The position numbers were made by a program, and so were the translations under genes. Positions 10,780 through 22,373 of a stretch of DNA of 64,000 nucleotides are shown piece by piece. Below the pieces are notes generated by a model, which worked only from the letters and a program-made list of their open reading frames with translations, was not told where the DNA came from and did no database searches. How positions within the stretch are numbered: the stretch's first letter is position 1; every line of letters starts with the position of its first letter. The stretch comes from Sweltsa coloradensis. Lineage: Eukaryota; Arthropoda; Insecta; Plecoptera; Chloroperlidae. The stretch spans positions 43,301 through 107,300 of the forward strand of contig JAMZAV010002234.1 in the NCBI GenBank assembly GCA_024449915.1. The letters run 5' to 3'.

Positions 10780-11115
10780 CAACTTCTCAGACGTCTGTGA
10801 GTGGAAGGCTGATCTCTTTAGGGTTGCGGGGGTGGGGGGCGAGGGGCGAGCGGTTTAGAGCAAAAAAAGTGTCTTCTTCTCTAGGTATTGAAGTATTGAC
10901 ATAAAAGAATAACAGATTCGGAAGAAGGGTCCGGCCATTATAATATCTCTTTGTGTGCAAAACTTTACAACAGACCAATTTAGTTTACAACCATTATCAT
11001 CCACACTGCTACTTCATCAAATCTGTCAATCTAACAATCGCGACGAATTTAAATAATTATTGAAAAGTTTACTTTTGACAAGGAACAAAAAATTGATTCC
11101 TACAGCATTTATATA
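10780..11115 (+). repeat. Unclassified dispersed repeat 'R', copy 1
   Basis: Weakly but collinearly similar to 12640-12930. Shared blocks are 'tgtgagtggaag/tgtgagtagaag', 'ggccattataa.atatc', 'tttgtgtgcaa', 'ccacactgct', 'aatttaaataat' and 'tcctacagcat'. No coding potential is seen and no ends are defined. The class is unknown. Confidence 0.4.
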
Positions 11116-12639
11116 AGTTAAGTTGTATTGTGATATAAACGTTTCACTTGTAATGAGAGTGAGACACAATCTTGTGTCTCATTGGGGGATAATACACATA
11201 TTTGGAATTTACATTGTTTTTTCTGAAAACACTGAACAGAGATTTCATTTGATTACGTATTGATAAGTGTTTTTTAGTCACATATGTATCAAGATCATTT
11301 TTATAATAACAATGCACAACACAATGAGTACTAATCATCCGAATTCTATTCCTTGTACACGAAGTCAAAGTGGAAATGGAATTTATAATCATTGAACAAT
11401 TGCGATTGAATCTTCTTCCTTTTGTTGATGATGAAATGACACAACCGATTGATTCGAGAGATGGAAATGAGACAAGTAGCAACACCATTGGAAGACAGTG
11501 CACGAGGTGACGACTGACGAGGAATGTATACAGGGTTTCTGTCCGACCATTGATTTACATCCGTCTGCGTCTGCGAGTGGAGGAGACTTACAGATGGGTT
11601 CCCTAAATTTACCTTCAATTAAACGGGAAAACACAAGTCACGTCACGACAAGTCCACACTAAAAGCATTACGGTATAGGCTACAAACAACAACAAGATGT
11701 GTTTTGTGGTTGATTCTCGATGTGTATGATTATATTTGGAAGGATGTTTTTACACACATAATGATAGAAAATTTTTTTATCATAAATCACCATAATACAT
11801 TTCGTCGATTGATTAGAACTTTGCCTGTCAGATTGTACCAGTTATTACAAATCCTCACAACAAGAGCCAGAATGTGAGTTTAATGAGCTAATATTGCACT
11901 CAAAAATATTTTTTTGTTTGAATAATTTTTCTAACGTGTTGGAGTCAAATACTTCTCTCAAGTGAATGATTTGTATCTCTTGAAAAGGGTTTCATATAGG
12001 TTTTCAAACTCGGTCATAGCATAATATGGCGCGTTATTGTTAATATTGAACGTGAATATTACCTCCAATAAAAAATGTAATTAAATATTTTAAAAAATCG
12101 TATTTAGAATCTACCCCTCGGTCACAGAACTTATTACGTGATGTAATTTTTGATTTTACTCTACGCCTCACGATATGTATAAAATAAATAAAATAAACAT
12201 TTAATCACTAACATAATCGTTCCAGAGCCCAAGCTGTCGCTTTCATTCACTATTTGGCCGCAGATAAACAAACTCTCCAGAAAGTGGATAATGCAATCAG
12301 GTGTCATAAATAATTCTAGTGTGAGAATGAAAATACAAAAATTGATAACAATTTAATTTATGTTCAATCTTTCCATCAGGGTATTACCTTTCTAGAGACT
12401 ACCCGATCCGATCCGATGTGATACGACTACTTTTAATTGCATATATTAAAAAATAAGCAATGTCACATTTATGCTCTTATGCCAATAAACCCCGTTAAGG
12501 ATTCGATCAAAAATAATGAACACACACACAAAAATTTAAGACACTATCATGTCATTATAGCCTGTTCAATACTCGCGATCAAAAATAATATACATAAGAA
12601 ACCACAAAATCAATGACACCTAATGATGTCGGGTAGGTA
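11116..12639. other. Unassigned AT-rich sequence
   Basis: Three overlapping minus-strand frames at 11144-11634 have no recognisable domain and overlap in different frames, which argues against coding. 11140-11200 has a short imperfect palindrome (cacttgtaatgagagtgag). No RNA genes seen. Confidence 0.5.
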
Positions 12640-12930
12640 GCAACTTGTGAGTAGAAGCCCCCCCCCCCCCCCCCGCCCCCCAACGCCGGCCAAATACCCA
12701 TTTCGATTCTGAAGGAAAGGTCTGCCCATTATAAATATATCTTTTGTGTGCAACAGCCAATTTCGTAAACCATTTAGGTGGTCCGCCACACTGCTGCCTT
12801 CCCCAGTTATGTCGATTTTCAACCTCACAATGTCAACAATTTAAATAATAATTATATTTGAATAGTTATAATCCAAATCTTTTTTTGTAATGAACACACA
12901 TTTATTTCTACAGCATTATAGTAAATAATT
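12640..12930 (+). repeat. Unclassified dispersed repeat 'R', copy 2
   Basis: Collinear with 10780-11115. It contains a poly-C stretch at 12659-12674 where copy 1 has a G/C-rich block. Confidence 0.4.
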
Positions 12931-13833
12931 GTGAAAGAAATGTAGGGCAAATTCAATTTGTGTGTGTGTTTACATATTTGCTACAGAAAATGAAGTGTAA
13001 TTTTACTCATTTACACCTGTCCACGTTATGTACCCAATAAATCGAACTACAATTCGAAACTATAATATATACAGTATTGTCGTAGTACTGGTACAGCAGT
13101 TTTAATTATTTTCACAAACTATTTTATAGAACAGAATTCAGAACCTTGGGACTCGAAAAAAGCAACGATCTCCTTATCCGCCCGAGCCAGTTCTAGGAAC
13201 CAAGGTGGATTTTGTTTTCATCTTGCAATGTTTGAAAGGGACCATGATGAGTGACTGAGTAGACCTCCCCTTCCAAACTCGAAGCAGGCCAAATACAAGG
13301 ATTCAGTGAATGTAAATTTTGGGGTTTGTTTTTAGCATGCTTACTTTTTTTTATGTTTTGGCAATTTGCACCATGCCAGTGCCATGCTAATGGCCACCGG
13401 CCATAGCATATGCGTTGCACGCTATTATAGATTATAATAACACACACGAGCAATATATGCATAAAATAAAATAAAACATAAATTATACAAACCAGTGCAA
13501 TATTTCAATAATTTATCCAATTGCTATCAATGACACTAACGAATATTATAGCCCATTACGGAAGGCGATAAAAAATAATATACTCATACACATAAAACAG
13601 TATACTCAATGATAAATCAATGACACTCCCGTGTCAGCACAGCACAGCATATCAATAAATCTATGAATAATGTTTTTCTGCAATTATTATCTTATGACCG
13701 ACTACATATTTCGTATTATTTCAGGGATGAGAAGGACACAATATCGCCTATAACCGGATTTATAACATTTACTTTTGTTAAAATTGTTACTACTGGCAAA
13801 TAATATGATTGTGTGTGAAGGATAATAATAATA
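12931..13833. other. Unassigned sequence with a (TAA)n run at its end
   Basis: No gene recognised. Blocks around 12540-12620 and 13510-13640 share phrases such as 'caatgacac' and 'aaaaataatatac', suggesting an old local duplication. The (TAA)n run at 13822-13841 forms the left target copy of the hAT element. Confidence 0.5.
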
Positions 13834-13841
13834 ATAATAAT

Positions 13842-14717
13842 CAGGGGCGGCTCGTGAGTTATCATCGTGGGGGTGCACATAATTTCGAAGTCTTATTCTG
13901 GGGAAACATAGGGGTCTGGGGCGCAGCCACAGCCGCCGGAGGCGAAAATTTTTCCAGATACTAATGGTCTGAAGTACCCGGAAAACGACTTAAGAGTATA
14001 TTTTTTTGAATTTATTGGTCGGGAAAAACTCCCCTGTGTAATTGTTACTTATGGAAAACCATCCAAAAAATTAATTATTATATGGTTAATTAAAATATTA
14101 CATACCCGAATAATGTCCCTTCATCTCCTCCGACACGCGCCTCAAACATCACATCGTATATTTATTTTAAAATGAAGTCCATTTCTAATTTTTTGTCCAA
14201 TGGTCGTTTTAAAAAAACTGTTTATTTTTAGATCGCTTATTACCGAAGTCATATTATGATTTTACTTCACAGCACGATAATAATTTTAACACTGTTTGCT
14301 CACTTCACCAACCCTGTCGCAACAACTTTCACTAGCTACTGAGCGGATTGTATTTGTGGGGGTGAATGAATGCTGCGCCTGCGAGCAAAAAAATAACTTG
14401 TTTTGACCCAGTCGCTTGAGCGATCCACCAACCTTTTTCAGACGTGATTTCAAAAGATAGCCCGGGGCTCGTTCTGCCATGCCGACTGTAGAAAACGATA
14501 ATAAAAATGAACTCACATTCGGAGAGCACCCTCCGAATGAAGAATGACTCCTGCCGAATATGCCTTGCTTTGGGCCGGCCAAAATATCCATGCAAACAAT
14601 CCAACGATTTATTGGGAATATTACGAGATTTGCTTCGAACCTTAAATTTGGAATTTAGTTCGCGCAGATATTTGGGGGTGCGCGTGCACCTGTGCACCTA
14701 TACACGAGCCGCCCCTG
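13842..14717. mobile_element. Non-autonomous hAT-type DNA transposon (876 bp)
   Basis: The 15-bp terminal inverted repeats are perfect: CAGGGGCGGCTCGTG at 13842 and its complement ending at 14717. Both sides carry an 8-bp direct repeat ATAATAAT (13834-13841 and 14718-14725), the target duplication size of the hAT superfamily. The target is a TAA microsatellite, so the duplication is partly forced by context, but the TIR sequence is typical of hAT. Internal frames (for example 14332-14697 minus) show no BED finger or transposase dimerisation region, so movement would need a transposase from elsewhere. Subterminal GTGGGGGTGCAC-like copies near both ends are as expected for transposase binding. 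Confidence 0.85.
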
Positions 14718-14725
14718 ATAATAAT

Positions 14726-16583
14726 ATATTTTTCGCATCGGAAACGCCGGACTCGGCTTCGGCTATGATGCTAGGGAGTCGGACAACAACCGTAGGCCTA
14801 CTGTTATTTTTGCCAGGGATTCTGTCGACAAGTTTAGAACCCAACAAATCTCTGCCTCACAGCCCTCAGCCCCCAGACCCTAAACTCATCAATAAACGTA
14901 TTTCTGAATTCTGAGAATCGCCTTCAAAGGGTATTTTCTATATTACTTTTTTTATCTAGGGTATACTATGCATCCATTCACAACAACCTTGTGCAAAAAA
15001 ACAAATACCATCTCTAAACTAAAAGTAGGAGTTGATAAGCGTTATCTCGGTTTTAATAAATTCATTGTCCTTATTTACATTTTTCTAAGCATTTTAGTTT
15101 TTTTTGCGAAGTGTTTATTCTCATATTTAAGGAAATATCCGATTAAATCAGATCAAATGCTTATTTGATTTGTTTAGCAATGCCACTTAGAATTGAGCTA
15201 CAATTTTGATCGAAAAACATTTTAGGCCTTGTTTTGACTTGATGAATTGAATAACTATATATATTAGTCACTAAATGATAAAAATTACACTATTTAACTA
15301 TCACTTATACAAGAATGCCCCACCTTTCAAGCCATTCCTTTCAGGTCATTTCACAGGTCGTAAAAGCGCTCTATTGTATTCGTCTGCATCTCTCCATCCT
15401 TTCTTCAAGCCAAAAAAAAGCCAAAAAAAAAAAGTATTTACTTTTGGAAAGGGTTGGGTTTTGTCATTTGTAAAACGTTCGCAGACTGTATAATTAATGT
15501 ATTGTGCAAAACTCATCACAGGCCAGTAATGTAACTAATATTATTTCAATCTTATCACTTAATTGATGAGTCGAGTCAAAATTATACTACACACACACAC
15601 TGTCTAGCCTGCATTTTCCGGTTATTTGAGTTTTTGAGAGGCGATTTTAGCTTTAGTTTCATTTCATGGATTCTCATCTGAGTAGGCCTACTGGTTATAC
15701 ACTGTTGAGCAAATGATAATCATTACGAACTTCAAAATGCATCGTGGATTATTTCTAGTTTAAATTTAACCACGAGTGGCATTTTCGAGATAATTGTAAG
15801 CGTATATGCAGAATGAGGTGACTATCGTCGAGTTGCCGCGCCTTCAAATTCACTAATATGCATTTCAGTATCGAACTACTCACGTGTAATTAGTAATTAG
15901 ATATAATATGTGACAGGTGCTGAGGTGATATGCAGAAATTTGTTTCAAAGTTGCATTTTGTCCTTCCCGCGTACGACTGGTAAACTTACTACCGAGTTCC
16001 AAACACTGCCCACTCTGAGCGCTCCATGACGGATGAAATTTTTGTTCAATATTTATCAACTAATTTCACTGATAGTTTGGAAACGGTGAAAGATATCTTA
16101 AAAATTTAAAAAGCATTAAACTACAACAACTAAATGCAATTTCAAAGTACAGCCCCTTTAGTAATTTTTTTTTAGGGACAGAAACAAAAGGTAATTTAAT
16201 CAAATGTCATTAATAATTTTTTTAATGGACTTCAATTGGAAATCGAAAAATATATCGTTACTTTGAAATCACAATTTATACGTTTTATATTTCAACGTTT
16301 CGAATTTCGTTTCTGAATTGATATTTGCTCTAAATATCACTGAAATTGTCAATTGTGCAGATGCTAATTAAAAGAGCATTATAATGATGTTATTACAAAT
16401 TTTAGTAAGTAACGTTAGGTATGATTGAAGCTAAACATTTTATGCTTACTGAAAAGTCCAAAATCGCCTTCATAGCTTTATTAGTTCCGAAGATATGGCT
16501 ATTTTACTGCAAACCATGGCAAATAATGTTGCATTCCCCCTTACCCCTCTAGAATGCCCTAGTGCTAGCGATATCCTAACCTT
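14726..16583. other. Unassigned sequence
   Basis: About 1.9 kb with no recognisable gene or repeat. A short (AC)n run lies at 15590-15600. The frames at 14968-15168 and 15275-15493 are short and lack any recognisable feature beyond one hydrophobic stretch, and I do not call them. Confidence 0.55.
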
Positions 16584-16985
16584 AACTCTCTACCAGGTAA
16601 ACGGCATATCCGATCCTTATGAAAATTGGAGGAGACCTTTTTGAAATCTCTGAACTTTAGGAGGTGTATTGTTTTTGGGTACAATCGAAGAAATATTTCT
16701 CATGAATATCGTACTTTAAACGATTTTTTTCGAACTTTAGTGCGATATTTTCGTGACATTTAGGCCGATTCTGACCAAACGGGTGGGGCTAAAAACGTTC
16801 ATATTTCTCATGGACATTAAGGTAAGGGTGATGTATTGCTTTTTGAAAGAAAAGGTTGAAAAAGTGAGCCAGAATCCGTAAAATAAAGGTTTTAATATGA
16901 GTTTTCTTAGGTGTATAAAAAAAACTTACAAGTAACAATAGAAACTTGACAACAATCACCAACAATGCTATTCCAGAGCACTCTT
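16584..16985 (+). mobile_element. Helentron-like element, type A, internal fragment (copy 6)
   Basis: Starts at the 'ctctaccaggtaaacggc' block (so the first 120 bases are missing) and runs through the 'accaaacgggtggggct' block to 'gacaacaatcacc', stopping before the 3' hairpin. Confidence 0.6.
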
Positions 16986-17156
16986 ACCGATATTTTGAAA
17001 GTCAACGGAAAATGGCTAAAAGTTGGTTGGATGAAAGATGAACTTAAATAAAAAGGAAAAAAAAAATCTTTTTTTATGGACGGGACAAAAGCTCTATTTT
17101 GGCCATTGTATGCAAATTTTGGGTCATTACGGAAATGAATGTTTTAGATGCAATAT

Positions 17157-17401
17157 TTAATTTTTAGCTATGATTTTTTTTTATTGCTTCAACACACCTT
17201 TGTCTCTGGACTGAGTGTCAAGGGAAACTAATTTTATGAAATAACTTTTGATGAACGATTTTTTTCGTGTTCCGGTCCAAACCTCTTTTTTGTACGACGT
17301 GACCAAAAAAATCGTACATCGAACATTATTTCAGAAATTCTTTCCCTTATACTCAGTCCAGAGACAAAGATGTGTTGAAGCAACAAAAAAATCATAGTTA
17401 A
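17157..17401. mobile_element. Foldback / long-inverted-repeat element
   Basis: Two arms of about 110 bp (17157-17272 and 17287-17401) are reverse complements with perhaps 85% identity, separated by only about 14 bases. Landmarks are 'gcttcaacacacctttgtc' and 'ctggactgagt' on the left, and 'actcagtccagagacaaag' with 'gtgttgaagc' on the right. Non-coding. The right arm ends exactly where a type-B fragment begins. Confidence 0.65.
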
Positions 17402-17750
17402 AATAAATTTCACACGAATAAATTAATTCATAAAATTAAGGTTCTGTGAAAAAATCATTTCATTCGGATAAAGCATGTAGGTGAAAAAGTCAATGAATTA
17501 TTTTTTTTTTAAAACGAAAATTTCGATTTTCATGAAAAATAATTTTTCGATTGCGCTACAAAAACGACGCAGTTCTAAGTTCAGAGATTTCGAAGGCCTA
17601 CAGAAAATTACATCGCAATTGAAGTATCGGTTTAGCCGGAATAGTGTTAACAAAAAGCCCTAAAATACAAAAAAAAAAAAAAATACATTCCAGATTTTTT
17701 TCTCCAGTGTATGTGAAATGGAATCTTCGCTTCACTCGCTACGCTCATCC
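17402..17750 (-). mobile_element. Helentron-like element, type B, 5' part (copy 7)
   Basis: Carries the type-B 'aatttcacacgaata' and 'aaggttctgtgaaaaaatcat' unit, the 'agttcagagatttcgaagg' block, the 'ggagtatcggtttagccgg' block, and the 5' end as tcgctacgctcatcc followed by AATAAG (T-rich on the element strand). The 3' hairpin end is absent. Confidence 0.6.
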
Positions 17751-17813
17751 AATAAGATTCAAGATAACGTGTAGAAAATTATCTTGATATAATTTCTTAC
17801 TTTACTAGAAAGC

Positions 17814-18606
17814 TTCGCATTCGCTTTTTCAGGTGCGTTGTTGGATGAGCGTATGTTTTTTTAAACGAAAAAAACGTAAAATTGCGATTTTCATGAGAAA
17901 TTATTTTTCGATTACACTCAAATTTCACACAACACATAAATTCATATAATTAAGGTTCTGTGAAAATATCATTACAATCGGGATAAAGTATGCATGTGTT
18001 GTAAGTAGAAGATTTTTTTTTTTTTACGAAAAAAAGCCTAAAATAGCGATTTTCATGAGAAATTATTTTTGAAGGTGCTTAAATTTAACACCAATATATT
18101 AATTCATAATTATAAGTTCTGCGAAAAAATTATTACAATCGAATAAAGCATGTATATGTATTATAAGTCGTTGAATTTTTTTAAATTTTTTTTTAAATCG
18201 TAAAATTGCGATTTTCATGAAGAATATTTTTTTCGATTACGCTCAAATTTCACACGAATATATTAATTCATCAAATAAAGGGTTTTATGAAAAAAACGTT
18301 ACAATCAAATGAAGCATGTAGATGTTATAAATGAAAGAAATTTTTTAAATCGAAAAAATTGTAAAATTGCAATTTTAATGAGAAATAATTTTTTAATTGC
18401 GCTTAAAAAAGAGGCAGTTCTAAGTTCAGAGATTTTAAAGGTCTCCAGAAAATTTCATCGCATTTGGAGTATCGGTTTAGGCGAATCGTGTTAACAAACA
18501 GACAAAAATACAAAAGAAAGAAAAAAGAAAAAAAATCATTCCGGATTTTTTTCTACAGTGTAGTGAAATGGAATCTTCGCTCCGCTCGTTTCGCTCGCTA
18601 CGCTCA
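17814..18606 (-). mobile_element. Helentron-like element, type B, copy 8, with internal tandem repeats
   Basis: The 3' end is at the left: actagaaagcttcgc, hairpin arms close to AACGC/GCGTT, then gttgttggatgagcg. The 5' end is at the right (cgctcgctacgctcat). Inside are about four imperfect tandem units of roughly 160 bp starting near 17880, 18048, 18207 and 18366. Each holds 'gcgattttcatgagaaat', a 'cgattacgctcaaatttcac' block and 'ggttctgtgaaaa'. Internal minisatellites are common in Helentron-derived elements. Non-coding. Confidence 0.6.
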
Positions 18607-18644
18607 TTTAATTATTATTTATTATTATTATTATTCAATATTTA

Positions 18645-19985
18645 AAAAAAAGGTGACAACAAACAGTGTAAGTAATTATAGAGGTGTCACTCTACTTTGC
18701 CAATGTGCCAAGTTGTATGAAAAAGTGCTAGAAAAGAGAATGAAAGAAAAGGTGGGAAAGAGGCTTGAGGGAGGAGTTACATGTTTCAGAAGTGGACGGT
18801 CAACCGTGACTTGATTTTCTCAATAAGACAGCTCATGGAAAGAGAAAGGGAAAAGGGGAGGAGGTATGGATGGTTTTTCTGGATCTTACAAAGGCCTATG
18901 ACAGGATGCCCAGAGAGAGAGTTTGGGAATGCCTCCGAAAAAAGAAGATTAATATAAGATTGTGGAAAGAGTACAAAGTATGTATGTGAAGAATGTGAGT
19001 TGCGTGGAAACTAAGGATGGCAGAACGGATTGGTTTGAAGTCAAGACAGGTCTTAGACAAGGGAGTGTACTGTCACCGATGCTCTTCAATATAGTACTCG
19101 ACGAGATATGAGGAAAGTGGAGAGGGGTGGGCCAGAGTCGTCTAGAACCTTAATATATGCTGACGATATACTCATATGGGGGAAGTCATGGGAAGAGTAC
19201 AGAAGAAAGTGGAGAAATGGAATGAACGTACAGAAGAATTTGGACTAGAGATAAGCATTGACGAGAGTGAAGTGATGGTTATGGGGAAAAGTAAGAAATC
19301 TGGGAATAGGAAAAAGATTGTACTTCGAGGGGAAGAACTAGTAGAGACACATATGTTTAAATACCTGGGCAGCATAATCTCCGACGATGGAAAAATAGAC
19401 GCGGAGATTGCAAGGCGTACTGGTATCGCAGAGAGTTTCTTTCAGTTAGTGAAGACACTGCTGTGGAAAAAAGAGGTGCCAAGGAGATGCAAACTTTTAA
19501 TATACTAAGCATATTTTGTACCGGTAGCCTACTCAGATATGGTGCAGTGACTTGGCCAGTTGATGGTAAAGAAGAAAGACAAATGCAAGCTGCAGAAATG
19601 AAATTTTTAAGGAGTGTAATGGGAGTTACGAAGATTGATAAGATGAGGAGCACGAAGATAAGGAACAGAGCTAGGAGTAGAGAGTTTAAACATTAAGCTA
19701 GGGAAAGAAAGGCTGAAGTGGTTTGGACATATGAAGAGGAGGCAGAAGGACAAGGATTCCTAAGATACAATATGAAGAAGATGCAGGAAACAAACAGAGA
19801 AAAAGAGGGAGGCCCAGACTGAGATGGGAAGAAGTTATAGCAATGGATTTGAAAAAAAGAAATGCAGCTTGGGAAAGGATTAACCAAGAAAAATGTTGGG
19901 AAGAACGAAAAACATGGAACAAACTGGTGGAGGTCCCTGAGGAAGAAGACAGAGGAGAGAGGAAGAAGTGAAGTTGATGACGCAT
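18645..19985 (+). pseudogene. Degenerate RTE-like non-LTR retrotransposon reverse transcriptase
   Basis: Pieces in all three frames give a reverse transcriptase in order: SNYRGVTLLCQCAKLYEKVL and FRSGRSTV near 18665-18811; VFLDLTKAYDRMPRERVWE (palm motif A) near 18870-18925; LRQGSVLSPMLFNIVLDE near 19050-19110; the catalytic YADD at 19156-19167; then the thumb (FGLEISIDESEVMVMG, HMFKYLGSIISDDGK) at 19176-19508. A C-terminal part follows with YGAVTWPV, LKWFGHMKRR, KRGRPRLRWEEV and LDLKKRNAAW-type residues to about 19975. This order fits RTE-type or related endonuclease-reverse-transcriptase LINEs. Endonuclease is missing and at least four frame changes are present. It is a pseudogene. Confidence 0.75.
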
Positions 19986-20793
19986 AGGAAGAAAAAGTTG
20001 ATGTGGGAGAAGCGTCAGGCATGGCTAGCCGGCTTCGATAACTCCGTGGAGCCAAGAATGTGGTGGGACCCTCCCACCCCCTACCCGACTTAGTTGGAAA
20101 TAGGGTTTGATATTAATTATTTATCCTTGAAAAAGGAAACATAGTTATGCTGAAACGTCGGGAATAAAAGTTATTTTATATAATATTGTGCGTGATATTT
20201 ACCGTAAAGATAGTTAAACAAAACATAAATATATTAATATAATTTTATAAAATATATAGATAAAAAAAATTATTATCTAGATTATTACTAATGTTATATA
20301 TACCCGTCCCTTTAATTGAGAAACCCAAAAGAGTCCACGCTAATTTTAAAATCCTGAAATTTCTCAAAACAGCCATTAATATCAATATTAAACAAAAATA
20401 ATGAACTATGCCACATCTAAATAATCATAAAAAAATTTGGCATTTTTTTGATTCAGGAAAAAAAAAGCACGTTTTTGCGTTTTACTCAAACAAGGGTTTT
20501 TTACAATTTATTCGGTTCCTCAAATAACCGTTAAAGGGTTTTTGGTGATATCCGAGAAGGGTGAAAAACTATCAAAAAACGTTTGAAACAGTTAGGGTTT
20601 TTGTAAGAACAATATAATGCAAAAAAACATTTAAATATAAAAACCCCTGGGTTTTTTTATTCAATTTATTTTTTAAAAATATTTATATAGGTACAAAACT
20701 AATAAACTCCTGCATAAAGAAAACCCGTTAAAACCAATATTTTGAAGGTTTTTGTAATTTTTTGGGGGAAAAAAAAAAAAAAAAAGGGGGTGG

Positions 20794-20824
<31 letters not shown>

Positions 20825-21660
20825 TTTAAATTACACAACTTTGATGGCGGGAAATATGGTGCCAGCCTGTATTGAGAATGTTTTTTTGAATGGGGGTGCC
20901 CACCCACTTTGCTGGGTACCGGAAGTTTAAAAAAGGGTTTGACGTTAATAAGTTTAAACAAAGAAGGCGGCCTCGATACAACCTGGTCTTTTCAGTTAGA
21001 GGGGTGACAGAGTTAATTGGGTCGACACAAGGGTAGTAAGGAAAACAGGATTTTGAACGGATTAAAACCTTCAGAGATGAACGCCCTTTTGCAAAATGGA
21101 CGGTTTTTTAGATTTCATCTAATTTAAAAATTAAAAAAATATTTTAACATAAAAAACGTATTTTGCTTAAAATTTTTTAGTACCATTTCAACCCAAAAAA
21201 CTTTTTTTAATTACCTTATTTTTTTCCGTGGGATTCTTATTCCCCCCGTACATTCCACTCGTTTTATCCACCCTCCTTTTCCCCTCAGAAAAGTTTGAAA
21301 ATTGTTCGGTTTTTCTAGAACAGGGTTTGGGGAAAGATGAACAACCCGAACCAATTTTTTTTTTTTTGCTGAAGACCATTTTATGTTCAGACATGCCAAC
21401 TTTCCAAAACTTCCGGGGGACAAATAAAAAAAATTTAGTTACAAACTTTTGAAAAATAATACAGAAAATCTGTATTATATTGGTCGCAACCTAATATAAA
21501 GTGACATAAATTACAGTAAAAAATATTTACCCCATGTTTTTTTAGTTTTATAATTGTAAATATTTTACATTATTATATACATGAGCTGCAAAAATGTTTT
21601 GCGCAAAACGTTCATTAGAATCTGGCGGAGAATCAGGATGGACGCAGTTTGAAATTTTCT
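19986..21660. other. Unassigned low-complexity sequence with homopolymer runs
   Basis: After the LINE tail lies a short block with 'ctgaaacgtcgggaataaaa' (20148-20170), similar in style to retroelement 3' ends. From about 20450 to 21440 homopolymers of A, T and G are long and frequent (for example 20768-20820), and no frame is credible. It may be real low-complexity DNA or a poorly resolved assembly segment. Confidence 0.5.
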
Positions 21661-21674
21661 AATCATTCACTCAC

Positions 21675-22373
21675 CTGGATCGCGTTCGCGTTCAGCTCGA
21701 CGTCAGCCGCTCGCTGCTCGGCGGTCGTCTCTGGACAATCCGGCGTCTCGAATCTCTCGCTCAGCTTGGCTAGATTCTGATGGTCATTATGTTGAAGACG
21801 ATAATGACAATTAGGGGTATGATGCCAGTTAGCGACATTCGGCGATGTTGATGATGGCCATGAGGTCGGTGTAGCGCTCGACGACAGTGCACATGATCGC
21901 CCCCTGGACTTGCACTGCCCCTGCCGTGAAGAACGTGTGCCCGTTGCAGGAGGACGCTGAGGACGGTGAGGCAGGCGATGGTTGTCTTGGAGCGGCGCAC
22001 CGTAAACAGATGCGGGTGGATGACGATGTACCGCTCCACCGTGAACGCTACGATCAGCCACTCGCTGAGGAATCTGCACACGGACATCATGTACACCAGC
22101 GCCTGGCACCACCCGTCTAAGCTGAACATCTGAACGCCCGCGTGGTCCCCCAGCCACACGAGGAGACACGGCACCAGGTAGCCGAATTCCGCCACCGCGA
22201 GCGCGGCCAGGTAGTAGCTCGAGCTGCGCATCTCGAGATGCTTGTTCATGGATAACACGTAGGAGAGCAGGTTGCCGAGCAGACCCACGGCGATGATGAC
22301 GGGCATGATGTATGTGATGAACATCATTGTCGCACGTTGCGGGGAATGATTTTCTTGCAGTAGGAGTAATCTG
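21675..22373 (-). CDS. Class A (rhodopsin-like) neuropeptide-type GPCR, one internal exon with frame breaks
   Basis: A seven-helix receptor exon covering transmembrane segments 1-5 and part of the third inner loop. In the first frame there is a possible N-glycosylation site (NHS), TM1 with the GN signature (VGLLGNLLSYVL), TM2 (YYLAALAVAEFGYL), a Trp-Cys at the top of TM3, and the TM3 end FTVERY, a DRY variant with Glu. TM4 is short. A Cys follows in the second outer loop, then YTDLMAIINIAE and TM5 (GIIPLIVIIVFNIM). Frame changes of one base are needed near 21960, 21838 and 21780. The exon is bounded by a good acceptor (ATTTCAG before 22373) and donor (CAG|GTGAGTG at 21675). GC content is far higher than around it. 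TM6-7 must lie in other exons at lower coordinates, not seen here. It is either a real gene with base-call indels or a recent pseudogene. Ligand unknown; the layout is like peptide receptors. Confidence 0.75.

Noticed and set aside
14332..14697. 121-codon minus-strand frame as a transposase
   Set aside because: It lies inside the hAT MITE and has no BED finger, DDE or dimerisation motif.
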